Shown here: one piece after another, positions 1-7,572 of the stretch | Layout: every line of letters begins with the position of its first letter | How positions within the stretch are numbered: the first letter of the stretch is position 1 | From: Palsa-459 sp963841965 | GTDB taxonomy: Bacteria > Actinomycetota > Acidimicrobiia > Acidimicrobiales > RAAP-2 | Reading direction: 5' to 3' | Assembly: GCA_963841965.1 (NCBI GenBank) | Contig: CAWJES010000004.1 | Location: 314,408 to 378,407 of the forward strand | Length of the DNA stretch: 64,000 nt | The notes under the pieces: model-generated | The model's database searches: none | Told to the model about the DNA's origin: nothing | What the model saw: only the letters and a program-made list of their open reading frames with translations | Made by a program: the position numbers and the translations under genes

Positions 1-209
1 CCGGCGTGCTCGAGCGTCCGGTTGACGTGTGCCGTCTCGAGGAACTCCTTGGCCGGCACGCAGCCGCGGTGCAGGCACGTCCCGCCGACCTTGTCACGCT
101 CCACGATGGCCACATCCAGCCCGGCGGATGCCCCGTAGAGGGCGGCTGCGTAGCCGCCCGGGCCGCCTCCAATGACGACGACGTCGTGGCTCGATCGCTG
201 CGGGGGCAT
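1..209 (-). CDS. lpdA: Dihydrolipoyl dehydrogenase, N-terminal fragment (runs off window)
   Basis: This is the first 69 residues of a pyridine nucleotide-disulfide oxidoreductase; the rest lies left of the window. The FAD-binding Rossmann motif GGGPGGYAAA is near residue 14, and the redox-active pair GGTCLHRGCVPAK follows near residue 43. The C-x4-C spacing is that of lipoamide dehydrogenases, the E3 subunit of 2-oxoacid dehydrogenase complexes. The ATG at 209 lies 45 bp after the rnhA stop on the same strand, so it may be cotranscribed with the Rrf2 regulator and rnhA. Family assignment is strong; the choice among lipoamide, mycothione or mercuric reductase cannot be closed without the C-terminus. 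Confidence 0.85.
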   Translation of the reverse strand, partial: MPPQRSSHDVVVIGGGPGGYAAALYGASAGLDVAIVERDKVGGTCLHRGCVPAKEFLETAHVNRTLEHA

Positions 210-254
210 GTCGGTTCCTTCCTGGCCGGACCCGCGTCCGACGCGAGGACCAGC

Positions 255-728
255 CTACCGATCGCCCCTCGCCGCGGATCCCGGCCCGGTGTTCGAGATC
301 CCCGACCCACGGTCGGCGGCGGCGGTGGCCAGCTCGTCGACGAGGTCGTTCATCGCGTCTCCCGAGTGCCCCTTCACCCACCTGAAGGTGACCTCGGACC
401 CGGGTGCCAGCGCGAGCTCGAGGAGGGGCTCCCACAGGTCCCGGTTCGCAACCGGCTGTCCCTGCGTGTTCTTCCACCCCCGGCGCAGCCAGCCCTCGTG
501 CCAGCGGTCCTTGAAGCAGTTCACGACGTAGGTCGAGTCGCTCACGATCTCGATGGGACCGTCTCCGGCGTGGTCTCGAAGCGCCTCGAGTGCCGCCGTG
601 ATCTCCATCCGCTGGTTCGTCGTCGCCGGGTCGAATCCTGACGCGAAGGCACCGCGGTCGTCAGCCGAGGCCCACCCGCCCGGGCCAGGATTCCCGCGGC
701 ACGACCCGTCCGTGTGGACGCGACGCAT
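255..728 (-). CDS. rnhA: Ribonuclease HI
   Basis: This 157-residue enzyme cleaves the RNA strand of RNA-DNA hybrids in the cytoplasm, removing R-loops and primers. All four carboxylates expected for metal binding are visible: D7 (HTDGSC), E42 (MEITAALEAL), D64 (SDSTYVVN) and D131 (NDLVDELA). The flexible-loop histidine is H121 in WVKGHSGD. Length is typical of bacterial RNase HI. The ATG follows the stop of the upstream Rrf2 gene by two bases, so the two are very probably co-translated. Confidence 0.95.
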   Translation of the reverse strand: MRRVHTDGSCRGNPGPGGWASADDRGAFASGFDPATTNQRMEITAALEALRDHAGDGPIEIVSDSTYVVNCFKDRWHEGWLRRGWKNTQGQPVANRDLWEPLLELALAPGSEVTFRWVKGHSGDAMNDLVDELATAAADRGSGISNTGPGSAARGDR

Positions 729-730
729 CG

Positions 731-1183
731 TCAGCGGGTTCGCCAGGCGTCAGGATCCTTCGTGAGCTCCTTGACGAGCGGCGGGAGGTTCCCCGATGCG
801 ACCTGCTCGAGCGTCACGTGCTCGAGCAGGTTGCGGAGCGTCGATCGCACGGCGACCCACACGTCCTTCAGGTTCGTGGCGGCTCCGTCGTAGGTCAGGG
901 TCTCCGGACGCAGTCCGCGGACGCCGGCCATCGGTCCGCTGATTGCCCGGAGTGCGTCGGCGATCGTGATCTCCGACGCCGGGCGCGCAAGCTTGAATCC
1001 GCCCTCGGATCCGCGTTGGCTCACCACGAGGCCCGCTCGGCGCAGGTCGGACAGGATCGCCCCGAGGAACCGCGGGGGAAGCCCCTGCTCCTCGGCGAGG
1101 TGCTCGGCACTGACCGAGGTCTCGGCGTTCGCCAGCGTGAGCAGCGCGCGGATCCCGTAGTCGGCCTTCGCGGGGATCTGCAT
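731..1183 (-). CDS. Rrf2-family transcriptional regulator without Fe-S cysteines
   Basis: The protein begins MQIPAKADYGIRALL, the usual start of Rrf2 winged-helix regulators, followed by the DNA-binding helix-turn-helix around residues 25-55 (LAEEQGLPPRFLGAILSDL) and the wing QRGSEGGFKLARP. The cysteine triad that binds a [2Fe-2S] cluster in IscR is absent, as in a common actinobacterial subgroup, so it may sense something else. The start is ambiguous. This ATG has CAGAAT six bases upstream, but a longer in-frame start at 1273 sits seven bases after a perfect AAGGAG (1281-1286) and would add 30 residues. It heads an apparent operon with rnhA and lpdA; the suf genes are 5.6 kb away, so control of them is not implied. 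Confidence 0.85.
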   Translation of the reverse strand: MQIPAKADYGIRALLTLANAETSVSAEHLAEEQGLPPRFLGAILSDLRRAGLVVSQRGSEGGFKLARPASEITIADALRAISGPMAGVRGLRPETLTYDGAATNLKDVWVAVRSTLRNLLEHVTLEQVASGNLPPLVKELTKDPDAWRTR

Positions 1184-1356
1184 CAGGCGATTCTGCCCGA
1201 TGCAGCGCCGACGCGCCGCCACTGCCTCGAAGGCGGCACCACCCGTGCCACGGTCGAAGTGTAGATCTGTCATTCATCTTCTCCTTATGGATGCCTTATC
1301 ACCGTGTGGTTTCATCAGTGTCTCGGAGAAACGTCGAAGCGGGATGGGACGGTCAC

Positions 1357-1842
1357 GTGGTTCAGGCGACAACGCGCGCGAGGATCGAGGAGCTCCTTCG
1401 GATCGACTTCGCACCCAGGCACCGCCAGCCGTCGCTGCCGCGGCTCGCGCTCGCAACCGTCCTCGCGATCGTCGGATCCCTCACCGCCGACGCCATCCTC
1501 GTCGCAATCGGCACGAAGGTGTTTCCCGCCACCAAGGGCTACGTCCACTTCCAGTTCAGCGACTACGCGAAGCTGACGGTCATCGGCGTCCTGATCGCGT
1601 GCATTGCTTGGCCGATCGTCACGCGCATCTCCTCATCCCCGCGCTGGCTCTTCTTCAGGATGGCGATCCTTGTGACGATCGTGCTGCTGCTCCCGGACGC
1701 ATGGATCCTCCTGCAGGGCCAGTCGGCCCAGGCGGTCGCCGTTCTCGTCTCGATGCACCTCGCGATCGCGGTCGTCACCTACAACGTGCTCGTCCACGTG
1801 GCGCCGGTCGGGCGTGCACCGGCACATCTGCACCGGCACTGA
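1357..1842 (+). CDS. Four-helix membrane protein, DUF6069-like
   Basis: From this GTG the protein has 161 residues with about four hydrophobic segments: residues ~25-45, ~65-85, ~97-115 and ~122-142. There is a short basic N-terminus and a His-rich C-terminal tail. The pattern of four helices with LPD and GQS motifs before the third and fourth resembles the actinobacterial DUF6069 membrane family, but I assign this from memory of the pattern only. An ATG at 1291 would give a longer form without a ribosome binding site. It is divergent from the Rrf2 gene. Function is unknown. Confidence 0.6.
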   Translation: MVQATTRARIEELLRIDFAPRHRQPSLPRLALATVLAIVGSLTADAILVAIGTKVFPATKGYVHFQFSDYAKLTVIGVLIACIAWPIVTRISSSPRWLFFRMAILVTIVLLLPDAWILLQGQSAQAVAVLVSMHLAIAVVTYNVLVHVAPVGRAPAHLHRH

Positions 1843-1867
1843 CGGACCACGGCACGTACCCCTGCGG

Positions 1868-2251
1868 TCACGCGTTAGGCGCATCCTCCGCATGGCAGAC
1901 CGCCTCGACGTTGTTGCCGTCGGGGTCCCGCACGAACGCGGCGAAGTAGCTCGGGTGGTATGCAGGCCACAGCCGAGGCGGATGCAGGACCTCGGCACCA
2001 CAGGCAAGGGCCGCGTCGAAGAACGACTGGACGCCGGGACGATCCGGGGCGGAGAAGGCGAGGTGGTTCTGGCGGAAGCCTGCGTCGGCTTCGAGCGGGC
2101 CTATCCAGAACTCGGGCCTGCCGGGCGGGCCGTACCCGATCGTGTCGCCGAACGCCATAACGCGACCGCAACCGATCGCCTCGAGGACTCGGTCGTAGAA
2201 GGCGGCGCTGGCGCTTGCATCTGCGCACTGGATGGAGATGTGATCGATCAT
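1868..2251 (-). CDS. VOC-family (glyoxalase/dioxygenase fold) protein
   Basis: This 127-residue protein is a single vicinal-oxygen-chelate module. It starts MIDHISIQCADASASAAFY, the usual first beta-alpha unit with the metal-ligand histidine, and ends with FVRDPDGNNVEAVCH, which carries the C-terminal ligand glutamate in DPDGNNVE. A second histidine ligand is at NHLAFSA. Such proteins act as dimers in glyoxalase, dioxygenase or antibiotic-binding reactions; nothing here fixes the substrate. A GAGAAT hexamer lies six bases before the ATG, so the transcript may be leaderless. Confidence 0.85.
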   Translation of the reverse strand: MIDHISIQCADASASAAFYDRVLEAIGCGRVMAFGDTIGYGPPGRPEFWIGPLEADAGFRQNHLAFSAPDRPGVQSFFDAALACGAEVLHPPRLWPAYHPSYFAAFVRDPDGNNVEAVCHAEDAPNA

Positions 2252-2336
2252 GCGTCAATTCTCCCACCGAACTCGTCCACCACGCCCGGTTCCGCGGATG
2301 TCCGACACGCGCACGCCCGTCGTCGGACGGCACTCG

Positions 2337-2342
2337 TACACT
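2337..2342 (+). promoter_or_regulatory. -10 hexamer for the HhH-GPD gene
   Basis: TACACT ends six bases before the ATG at 2349, and no Shine-Dalgarno lies between them. This fits a leaderless start and supports that ATG over the upstream in-frame ones at 2250 and 2298. Confidence 0.55.
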
Positions 2343-2348
2343 GGGCGC

Positions 2349-2925
2349 ATGGCGCTCTACCTGGCAGGTGAGGACAAGGCAGATCGACTCCTGGCCGACA
2401 ATGCCACGGCGCTCGTGATCGGCATGGTCCTCGACCAGCAGATCCCGCTCGAGCGCGCGTTCGCCGCCCCGCTCGAGCTCCAGCGCCGCCTCGGGAAGAA
2501 GCTGACTGCTGGCGCGGTCGCCCGGACCGATCCCAAGGTCCTGGAAGGTGCCTTCAAGGAGGTTCCCGCGCTGCATAGGTTCCCGGGGGCCATGGCCGAG
2601 CGAGTCCAGCGGGTCTGCCAGATCATCGTGGACGACTGGGGTGGCGATGCGTCGACCATCTGGTCGACGGCGCCCGACGGTGCCACGCTACTCAAGCGGT
2701 TGCAGGCACTTCCCGGGTTCGGCGAACAGAAGGCGAAGAATCTTCGTGGCGCTCCTCGGCAAGCAGCTGGGATGCCGACCGAAGGGATGGCGGCAGGCAG
2801 GGGCGCCATATGCGGACGCCGCGACCAAGATGTCCATCGCGGACATCAAGGATACGAAGAGCCGCGAGGCCGTTCGCGCCTACAAGCAGCAGCGCAAGGC
2901 CGAGGCGCGCGCAGCCGCGGAGTGA
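2349..2925 (+). pseudogene. HhH-GPD family DNA-repair-like protein, single-base frameshift
   Basis: The first ~130 residues (MALYLAGEDKADRLL onward) read in one frame to the helix-hairpin-helix LQALPGFGEQKAK. The homologous continuation (IFVALLGKQLGCRPKGW to KAEARAAAE) is in the +1 frame. Removing one A from AAGAAT at 2736-2741 restores a 191-residue protein. It matches the small actinobacterial HhH-GPD family (TIGR03252-like), related to base-excision glycosylases but of unproven activity. The corrected stop overlaps the thiE GTG as GTGA. As sequenced, the frame instead runs without a stop into thiE, creating a false HhH-ThiE fusion. Sequencing error is the likeliest cause. Confidence 0.8.
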
Positions 2926-3560
2926 CCTGGTCGTTCGAGGACCGATCGCTGTACCTGTGCACGCCGCTGCGCGCCGACCTCATCGAGTTCGTCACCGAGT
3001 GCGTGCACGGCGGCGTCGACATCGTGCAGTTGCGCGAGAAGGGTTCGCAGGACGGTCCGCTGCTCGCGGCGGCGGAGCTCCTCGGCGCGAGGTGCCGAGA
3101 ACTCGGCGTGCCGTTCCTCGTCAACGACCGGCCGGATATCGCCATTGCATCTGGAGCCGACGGCGTGCATGTCGGGCAGGACGACCTGCCGCCGGGTGTC
3201 TGCCGCACCTTGCTCGGCGACCAGGCCGTCGTCGGCCTCTCGACCCACGCGCCCGATGAACTCGATGCCGCGATGGGTGCGCCCGTGACCTACCTGTCCG
3301 CAGGTCCCGTCGAAGCGACGCCCACCAAGCCGGGGAGGCCGGGCACGGGCGTCGGCTACGCGTCGCTCGCGTCGGCACGCTCGGCGGTGCCGGTCTTCGT
3401 CACGGGCGGCGTCACGCCGCGGACGATCCCTGCCCTCGCAGCCTTGGGCCTGCGCCACTTCGTCGTCGTTCGCGCACTCACGGAGGCTGCTGATCCGAGG
3501 GCCGCGGCAGCCGCGCTCCGCTCGGCCATCGATTCGTCGGTCACCCGGTCCGCGCGTTAG
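2922..3560 (+). CDS. thiE: Thiamine phosphate synthase
   Basis: This enzyme joins hydroxymethylpyrimidine diphosphate and thiazole phosphate to give thiamine monophosphate in the cytosol. The 212-residue TIM barrel shows QLREK (36-40), NDR (68-70), GVHVGQDDLP (81-90) and the phosphate loop ATPTKPGRPG, with the second phosphate site VFVTGGVTP. The GTG overlaps the stop of the corrected HhH-GPD gene, so translation is probably coupled. No other thi gene is in the window. SAGPVEATPT replaces the more usual GxGPVFxTxT with small changes only. Confidence 0.92.
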   Translation: MTWSFEDRSLYLCTPLRADLIEFVTECVHGGVDIVQLREKGSQDGPLLAAAELLGARCRELGVPFLVNDRPDIAIASGADGVHVGQDDLPPGVCRTLLGDQAVVGLSTHAPDELDAAMGAPVTYLSAGPVEATPTKPGRPGTGVGYASLASARSAVPVFVTGGVTPRTIPALAALGLRHFVVVRALTEAADPRAAAAALRSAIDSSVTRSAR

Positions 3561-4303
3561 CGGTTGCGGTCGAGCCACCCGATCAGCGTCGCCACCATCC
3601 GCGGGTCGGAACGGAGCCAGTGTCCGGCACCCTGGATGATCCTGAGCTCGGCGCGCCCTTGCGCAGCCCGGACGAGCTCGCGAGCGGCCTCCACGGGCAC
3701 GATCCGATCCTCCGCACCGTGGACGACCAGGATCCGCCGAGGCGGCACCATCGCGATGGAAGCGAGCGGCTCGAGGTCATAGACGCCCTTGGCGAGCGAC
3801 TCGGCGTCTTCGAGGGCGACCTTCGGATCGACGGCGCCCGAGACAAGGATCGAAGCATGGAACTGCTCAGGGCCACCGGACCACGCGGGGATGTCCGCCG
3901 GCGTCGCGAACGTCGCGACGCCCCGGATCCTCTCGTCGTGGGCCGCATGGTCGAGCACGAGCGCGCCGCCGAACCCGAAGCCCGCGAGCCATAGCCTCGG
4001 TCGGGTCTCCACCAGAATGTCCACGACGGCGGCGAGGTCATCGCGCCATTGCGGTCCCGAGAACGTGCCCCCATTGGCGCCCACTCCGGTGAGCTCGCAC
4101 GCGGCGACAACCCATCCGGACTCCGCAGCTAGATGCTCGGCCAACTCGGGAAGCGTGCCCGCGGCCGTCCGTCCCCCTCCCCTGGAGAGCGGTAGGCCGT
4201 GGCAGATCAGCAGGCACCGATCTTCGGTGGGTCGTGATGCGGGCCGCGAGACGACGAGGCGCAACGCCCCTGAGGGGCCCGCAATCTGCTCGGACGTCAG
4301 CAC
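3557..4303 (-). CDS. Alpha/beta-hydrolase-fold protein lacking the nucleophile serine
   Basis: This 248-residue protein has the fold landmarks of a serine hydrolase: the oxyanion strand CLLICHGLPLS (30-40), the acid HGAEDRIVP (D199) and the base GAGHWLR (H228). The nucleophile elbow reads GFGFGG (108-113), so glycine occupies position 110 where serine is expected. It may be a non-catalytic or non-canonical member. It is probably cotranscribed with the acyl-CoA dehydrogenase that ends 12 bp upstream. Its stop overlaps the convergent thiE stop. The substrate is unknown. Confidence 0.8.
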   Translation of the reverse strand: MLTSEQIAGPSGALRLVVSRPASRPTEDRCLLICHGLPLSRGGGRTAAGTLPELAEHLAAESGWVVAACELTGVGANGGTFSGPQWRDDLAAVVDILVETRPRLWLAGFGFGGALVLDHAAHDERIRGVATFATPADIPAWSGGPEQFHASILVSGAVDPKVALEDAESLAKGVYDLEPLASIAMVPPRRILVVHGAEDRIVPVEAARELVRAAQGRAELRIIQGAGHWLRSDPRMVATLIGWLDRNR

Positions 4304-4315
4304 GGCGCCCGGCGG

Positions 4316-5431
4316 TCAGATGCCGAGCTGCTGAGCGAGGAGCTCCCGGTGGTAGGCGGGATCTCCCAGCAGGAGCTCGGAGCTCTTGGCGCGCTTGAAG
4401 TAGAGGTGCGCGTGGTGCTCCCAGGTGAAGCCGATCCCACCGTGGATCTGGATGTTCTCACCAGCGCAGTGGAAGTAGGCCTCCGAGCAGTAGGACTTAG
4501 CGAGGCTGGCGGCGAGCGCCAGCTCGTCGTCGTCCGCGTCAGCGGCCCACGCGCCGTAGTAGGCGGCGGACTTCGCCGACTCGACCTCGAGGAGCATGTC
4601 GGCGCACTTGTGCTTGATGGCCTGGAAGCTCCCGATCGGCCGACCGAACTGGATGCGGTTCTTCGCATACTCGACGGCGTTGTCGAGGACCCGCTGGGCG
4701 CCACCGACCTGCTCGGCGGCCAGTGCGACGGCTGCCAGCTGCAGCGTGCGCTCGAGGACGGGAGCGGCCGCGCCGTCGACTCCGATCAAGGCCGCGGGGG
4801 TCCCGTCGAATTCGAGTCGTGCCTGCTTGCGTGTCTGGTCCATCGTCGCCAGCGCGGTCCTCGTGAGACCGGGTGCGTCGCCGTTCACGGCGAAAAGGCT
4901 GAGACCGGCTGGCGTCACCGCGGCTACGAGTATCAGGTCCGCCAGATGGCCGTCGATGACGTAGTTCTTGTGGCCCGTGATCGACCACGTGCCACCTTTG
5001 TCGCGCGCCGTGGCGGCGATCGAAGCGAGGTCCCATCGCCCGGAGTCCTCCGTGAAGGCGAGGGTCGCGATCGTCTCGCCCGAGGCGATCGACGGGAGCC
5101 ATTCCTGGCTCGCGGCCTCATCGCCGGCGCTGAGGAGCGCGTTGGTCGCGAGCGCGACCGTCGAGAAGTACGGCGCACACAGCAGCGCAGCCCCCATCTC
5201 CTCGAACACCACGAGCGACTCGACGTGGCCGAATCCGGCCCCGCCGTACGCCTCGGGGATGATCATCGCCTGCAGTCCCAGCTGGTCGGCCATCTGCTTC
5301 CAGACCGCCGGGTCGTACCCGTCGTCGGTCGCCATCAGCCTTCGCACCTCGGACTCGGGTGACTTCTCTTCCAGGAACCTGCGCACCAGTCTGCGAAGCT
5401 CGTCCTGCTCCTCGCTGAAGCCGAAGTTCAT
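4316..5431 (-). CDS. Acyl-CoA dehydrogenase
   Basis: This 371-residue flavoenzyme oxidises an acyl-CoA to the 2-enoyl-CoA and passes electrons to ETF. Visible segments are the N-terminal helical domain (FSEEQDELRRLVRRF), the FAD-binding beta domain (LAFTEDSGRWDL, GHKNYVIDGHLAD) and the C-terminal signature IQIHGGIGFTWEHHAH. The ATG at 5431 is chosen because AAGG lies nine bases upstream and the family starts MNFGFSEEQ. It resembles the FadE-type alpha subunits that often work as heteromers in actinobacterial steroid or branched-lipid degradation, but no partner gene is adjacent. Confidence 0.9.
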   Translation of the reverse strand: MNFGFSEEQDELRRLVRRFLEEKSPESEVRRLMATDDGYDPAVWKQMADQLGLQAMIIPEAYGGAGFGHVESLVVFEEMGAALLCAPYFSTVALATNALLSAGDEAASQEWLPSIASGETIATLAFTEDSGRWDLASIAATARDKGGTWSITGHKNYVIDGHLADLILVAAVTPAGLSLFAVNGDAPGLTRTALATMDQTRKQARLEFDGTPAALIGVDGAAAPVLERTLQLAAVALAAEQVGGAQRVLDNAVEYAKNRIQFGRPIGSFQAIKHKCADMLLEVESAKSAAYYGAWAADADDDELALAASLAKSYCSEAYFHCAGENIQIHGGIGFTWEHHAHLYFKRAKSSELLLGDPAYHRELLAQQLGI

Positions 5432-5537
5432 TTCAATCCCTTCCGCACCGATCCGACGGGTCACCCCCGCGTCAGGTGGTTCTTACCAGACCAGCCAGCG
5501 CGCGACCAGCCGACACCGGTCGTGGGAATATAGAGCG

Positions 5538-6155
5538 ATGCAGGGTGTCGAACGGATCTGGGAGGACGCTGCCGTCGAAGTGCACCGCTTCGTCGTGGGG
5601 CCCATCGACAACAACGTCTACGTCGTGCGGTGCCGCCAGACCGGCGACGCGCTGCTGATCGATGCGGCGAACGAGCACGAGCGGCTGCTGGACGTGTGCC
5701 GGACGCTCAACGTGCGCTCGATCGTCGAGACCCACGGCCACTGGGACCACATCGCCGCCGTCGGCGCAGCTCGGGAGGCGGGTTACGAGGTCGCCGTGCG
5801 GGTCGAGGACGCGGGCATGCTCGAGAGTTACGACCTGCTGCTGGAGGACGACGACACTCTCGAGGTGGGCCGCCTTCGCGTCCGCACCGTGCACACTCCG
5901 GGCCACACGCCCGGGTCGATCTGCTTTTCGGTCGAGGGTGCCCCGCTCCTGTTCACGGGAGACACTCTGTTCCCCGGCGGTCCTGGAAACACGCAGACTG
6001 AGTTGGGCGACTTCGGCACCATCATCCGGTCGATCTCCGACCGGCTCTTCGCCGTCTATCCGGAACAGACGATGGTGCTTCCCGGACACGGGGCTGTGAC
6101 GACCATCGGCGCTGAGCGTCCGAGCCTCGACGACTGGGTGGACAGGGGCTGGTGA
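5538..6155 (+). CDS. MBL-fold metallo-hydrolase, glyoxalase II-like
   Basis: This 205-residue protein carries a complete dinuclear metal site: THGHWDH (H66, H68, D70, H71), H123 in PGHTPGS, D142 in FTGDTLF and H184 in LPGHG. It resembles small thioesterases of the hydroxyacylglutathione-hydrolase type, which in mycothiol-using actinobacteria may act on other thioesters. GAATAT ends six bases before the ATG, suggesting a leaderless transcript. It converges on the DinB gene with four bases between the stops. Confidence 0.88.
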   Translation: MQGVERIWEDAAVEVHRFVVGPIDNNVYVVRCRQTGDALLIDAANEHERLLDVCRTLNVRSIVETHGHWDHIAAVGAAREAGYEVAVRVEDAGMLESYDLLLEDDDTLEVGRLRVRTVHTPGHTPGSICFSVEGAPLLFTGDTLFPGGPGNTQTELGDFGTIIRSISDRLFAVYPEQTMVLPGHGAVTTIGAERPSLDDWVDRGW

Positions 6156-6159
6156 CCGC

Positions 6160-6702
6160 TCAGGGCCGTCGTCCGAGGAAGCACAAAAGACGTGTCTGCT
6201 TGTCTGCACCCTCGGGCGGATCAACCTTCGAGCCGAATCCGTGGCCGTCTCGAAGCACCTCGTCGAGTGGCAGCATCTGGTCGTAGGTCTCCGCGACGAG
6301 CTCCTCGTCGAGCCGCTCGTCGGTGCCGAGCGACCGCGCGAGGTCCCATGTGTGCACCACGAGGTCGTGGACGACGATGCTGCTGACGAGCTGCTTCAGC
6401 GCCAGCCTGCCGAACGGGCTGTCCACCATCTGCCCGGCCAGTTCGGGGTCGACGATCTTCGACCGAAGTGCGTCGCGCGCCACCACGAACCGCTTCACGG
6501 GATCCGCCGCCGCGTCGTCCGCGACCGGATCGCCCACCATGTTCCCCACCACCACGACGGCGCCGATCGTGTGGTCGACGAGCTCACCGACCGACCATTG
6601 GTCGCAAGGGGTCGGCCTCGCGGCGTCGGCGGCGTCCATCGCCACGAGCCGGGCGAGGAAGCCCGAGCATGCGGTGTCGTATCGCTCCAGCGTCGTGCTC
6701 AT
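6160..6702 (-). CDS. DinB-fold maleylpyruvate-isomerase-type metal-binding protein (TIGR03086-like)
   Basis: This 180-residue four-helix protein has the TPCDQWSVGELVDHTIG motif near residue 31 and HDLVVHTWDLARSLG near residue 112. These supply the three histidines that bind divalent metal in mycothiol-dependent isomerases and S-transferases. Many members use mycothiol as thiol cofactor, which fits an actinobacterium, but the reaction is unknown. GGGAGG lies just upstream of the ATG, so unlike several neighbours this gene has a conventional leader. Confidence 0.85.
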   Translation of the reverse strand: MSTTLERYDTACSGFLARLVAMDAADAARPTPCDQWSVGELVDHTIGAVVVVGNMVGDPVADDAAADPVKRFVVARDALRSKIVDPELAGQMVDSPFGRLALKQLVSSIVVHDLVVHTWDLARSLGTDERLDEELVAETYDQMLPLDEVLRDGHGFGSKVDPPEGADKQTRLLCFLGRRP

Positions 6703-6801
6703 GGCCCTCCCCGTCGAATGGTCAGTCTCCCCCGCCCGAGCCTTCTCCGCCAGCGGTCCGGATGCTCAAGGCCGGCAAGGGCCATCGAGGAGGCGCGCCG
6801 T

Positions 6802-6807
6802 TAGGCT
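6802..6807 (+). promoter_or_regulatory. -10 hexamer for sufC1
   Basis: TAGGCT ends six bases before the GTG at 6814. It decides that start over the in-frame GTG at 6808. Confidence 0.55.
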
Positions 6808-6813
6808 GTGCGC

Positions 6814-7572
6814 GTGCATCCGCCTCTCCTTGAGCTGCGCGACATCCGGTGCCGCGTCGAGGACACCGAGATCCTCCGGGGCATCGACCTGGTCGTGGAC
6901 GAAGGGGAGGTCCACGCGCTGATGGGGCCAAACGGCGCGGGCAAGTCGACGCTCGCCTCCGTCGTTATGGGCAACCCGGGCTACGAGGTCACGGGCGGCC
7001 GGATCCTGCTGCGCGGCACGGACATCACAGACCTGACCCCAGACGAGCGGGCGCGGGCGGGACTGTTCCTCGCGTTCCAGTATCCCGAAGCGATCCCAGG
7101 GGTGTCCGTCACGCAGTTCCTCCGCCAGGCAATGTCCGCGAGGACAGGGATCGAGGACCTTTCGGTGCTCGAGGTCCGCCTTTCGCTCGGCGAGTGGATG
7201 GACCGGCTCGGCATGGACCGGGCATTCGCGGAACGGCATCTCAACGAGGGATTTTCCGGAGGGGAGCGCAAGCGCAACGAGGTCCTTCAACTCGCGATGC
7301 TCGAGCCGGATGTCGCGCTTCTCGACGAGACCGACTCGGGCCTTGACATCGATGCGCTGCGAACCGTCGCCCGCGGCGTCCATGCCGTCCGAGAGCGGCA
7401 CCCGCAGATGGCTGTCGTCGCGGTAACCCACTATGTGAAGCTGCTCGAGGAGCTTGTCCCCGACCACGTTCATGTGATGCTCGACGGGAAGATCGTGGCG
7501 AGCGGGGGCCCGGAACTTGCCAGTGAGATCGAGGCGCGGGGCTACGACGAACTGCGGGCGTTGGCGCCGTGA
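6814..7572 (+). CDS. sufC: Fe-S assembly ATPase SufC (copy 1)
   Basis: This cytosolic ABC ATPase energises the SufBCD scaffold. The 252-residue sequence shows Walker A GPNGAGKST, the SufC-specific Q-loop region FQYPEAIPGVS, signature FSGGERKRNE, Walker B with the family hallmark LDETDSGLDIDALR, and H-loop VTHYVKLL. It opens a sufC-sufS-sufU operon and overlaps sufS by GTGA. A second, more diverged sufC lies at 10759-11475 on the other strand beside sufD. This copy is closer to the canonical sequence. Confidence 0.93.
   Translation: MHPPLLELRDIRCRVEDTEILRGIDLVVDEGEVHALMGPNGAGKSTLASVVMGNPGYEVTGGRILLRGTDITDLTPDERARAGLFLAFQYPEAIPGVSVTQFLRQAMSARTGIEDLSVLEVRLSLGEWMDRLGMDRAFAERHLNEGFSGGERKRNEVLQLAMLEPDVALLDETDSGLDIDALRTVARGVHAVRERHPQMAVVAVTHYVKLLEELVPDHVHVMLDGKIVASGGPELASEIEARGYDELRALAP

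Noticed and set aside
1200..1949. Long + strand frame across the Rrf2 and membrane-protein genes
   Set aside because: Arg/Pro-rich translation without domains; it is antisense or out of frame to two better supported genes.
2250..3560. Single open frame that looks like a new HhH-GPD-ThiE fusion enzyme
   Set aside because: The middle third matches neither family; a +1 frame supplies the missing HhH-GPD tail, so it is a frameshift, not a fusion.
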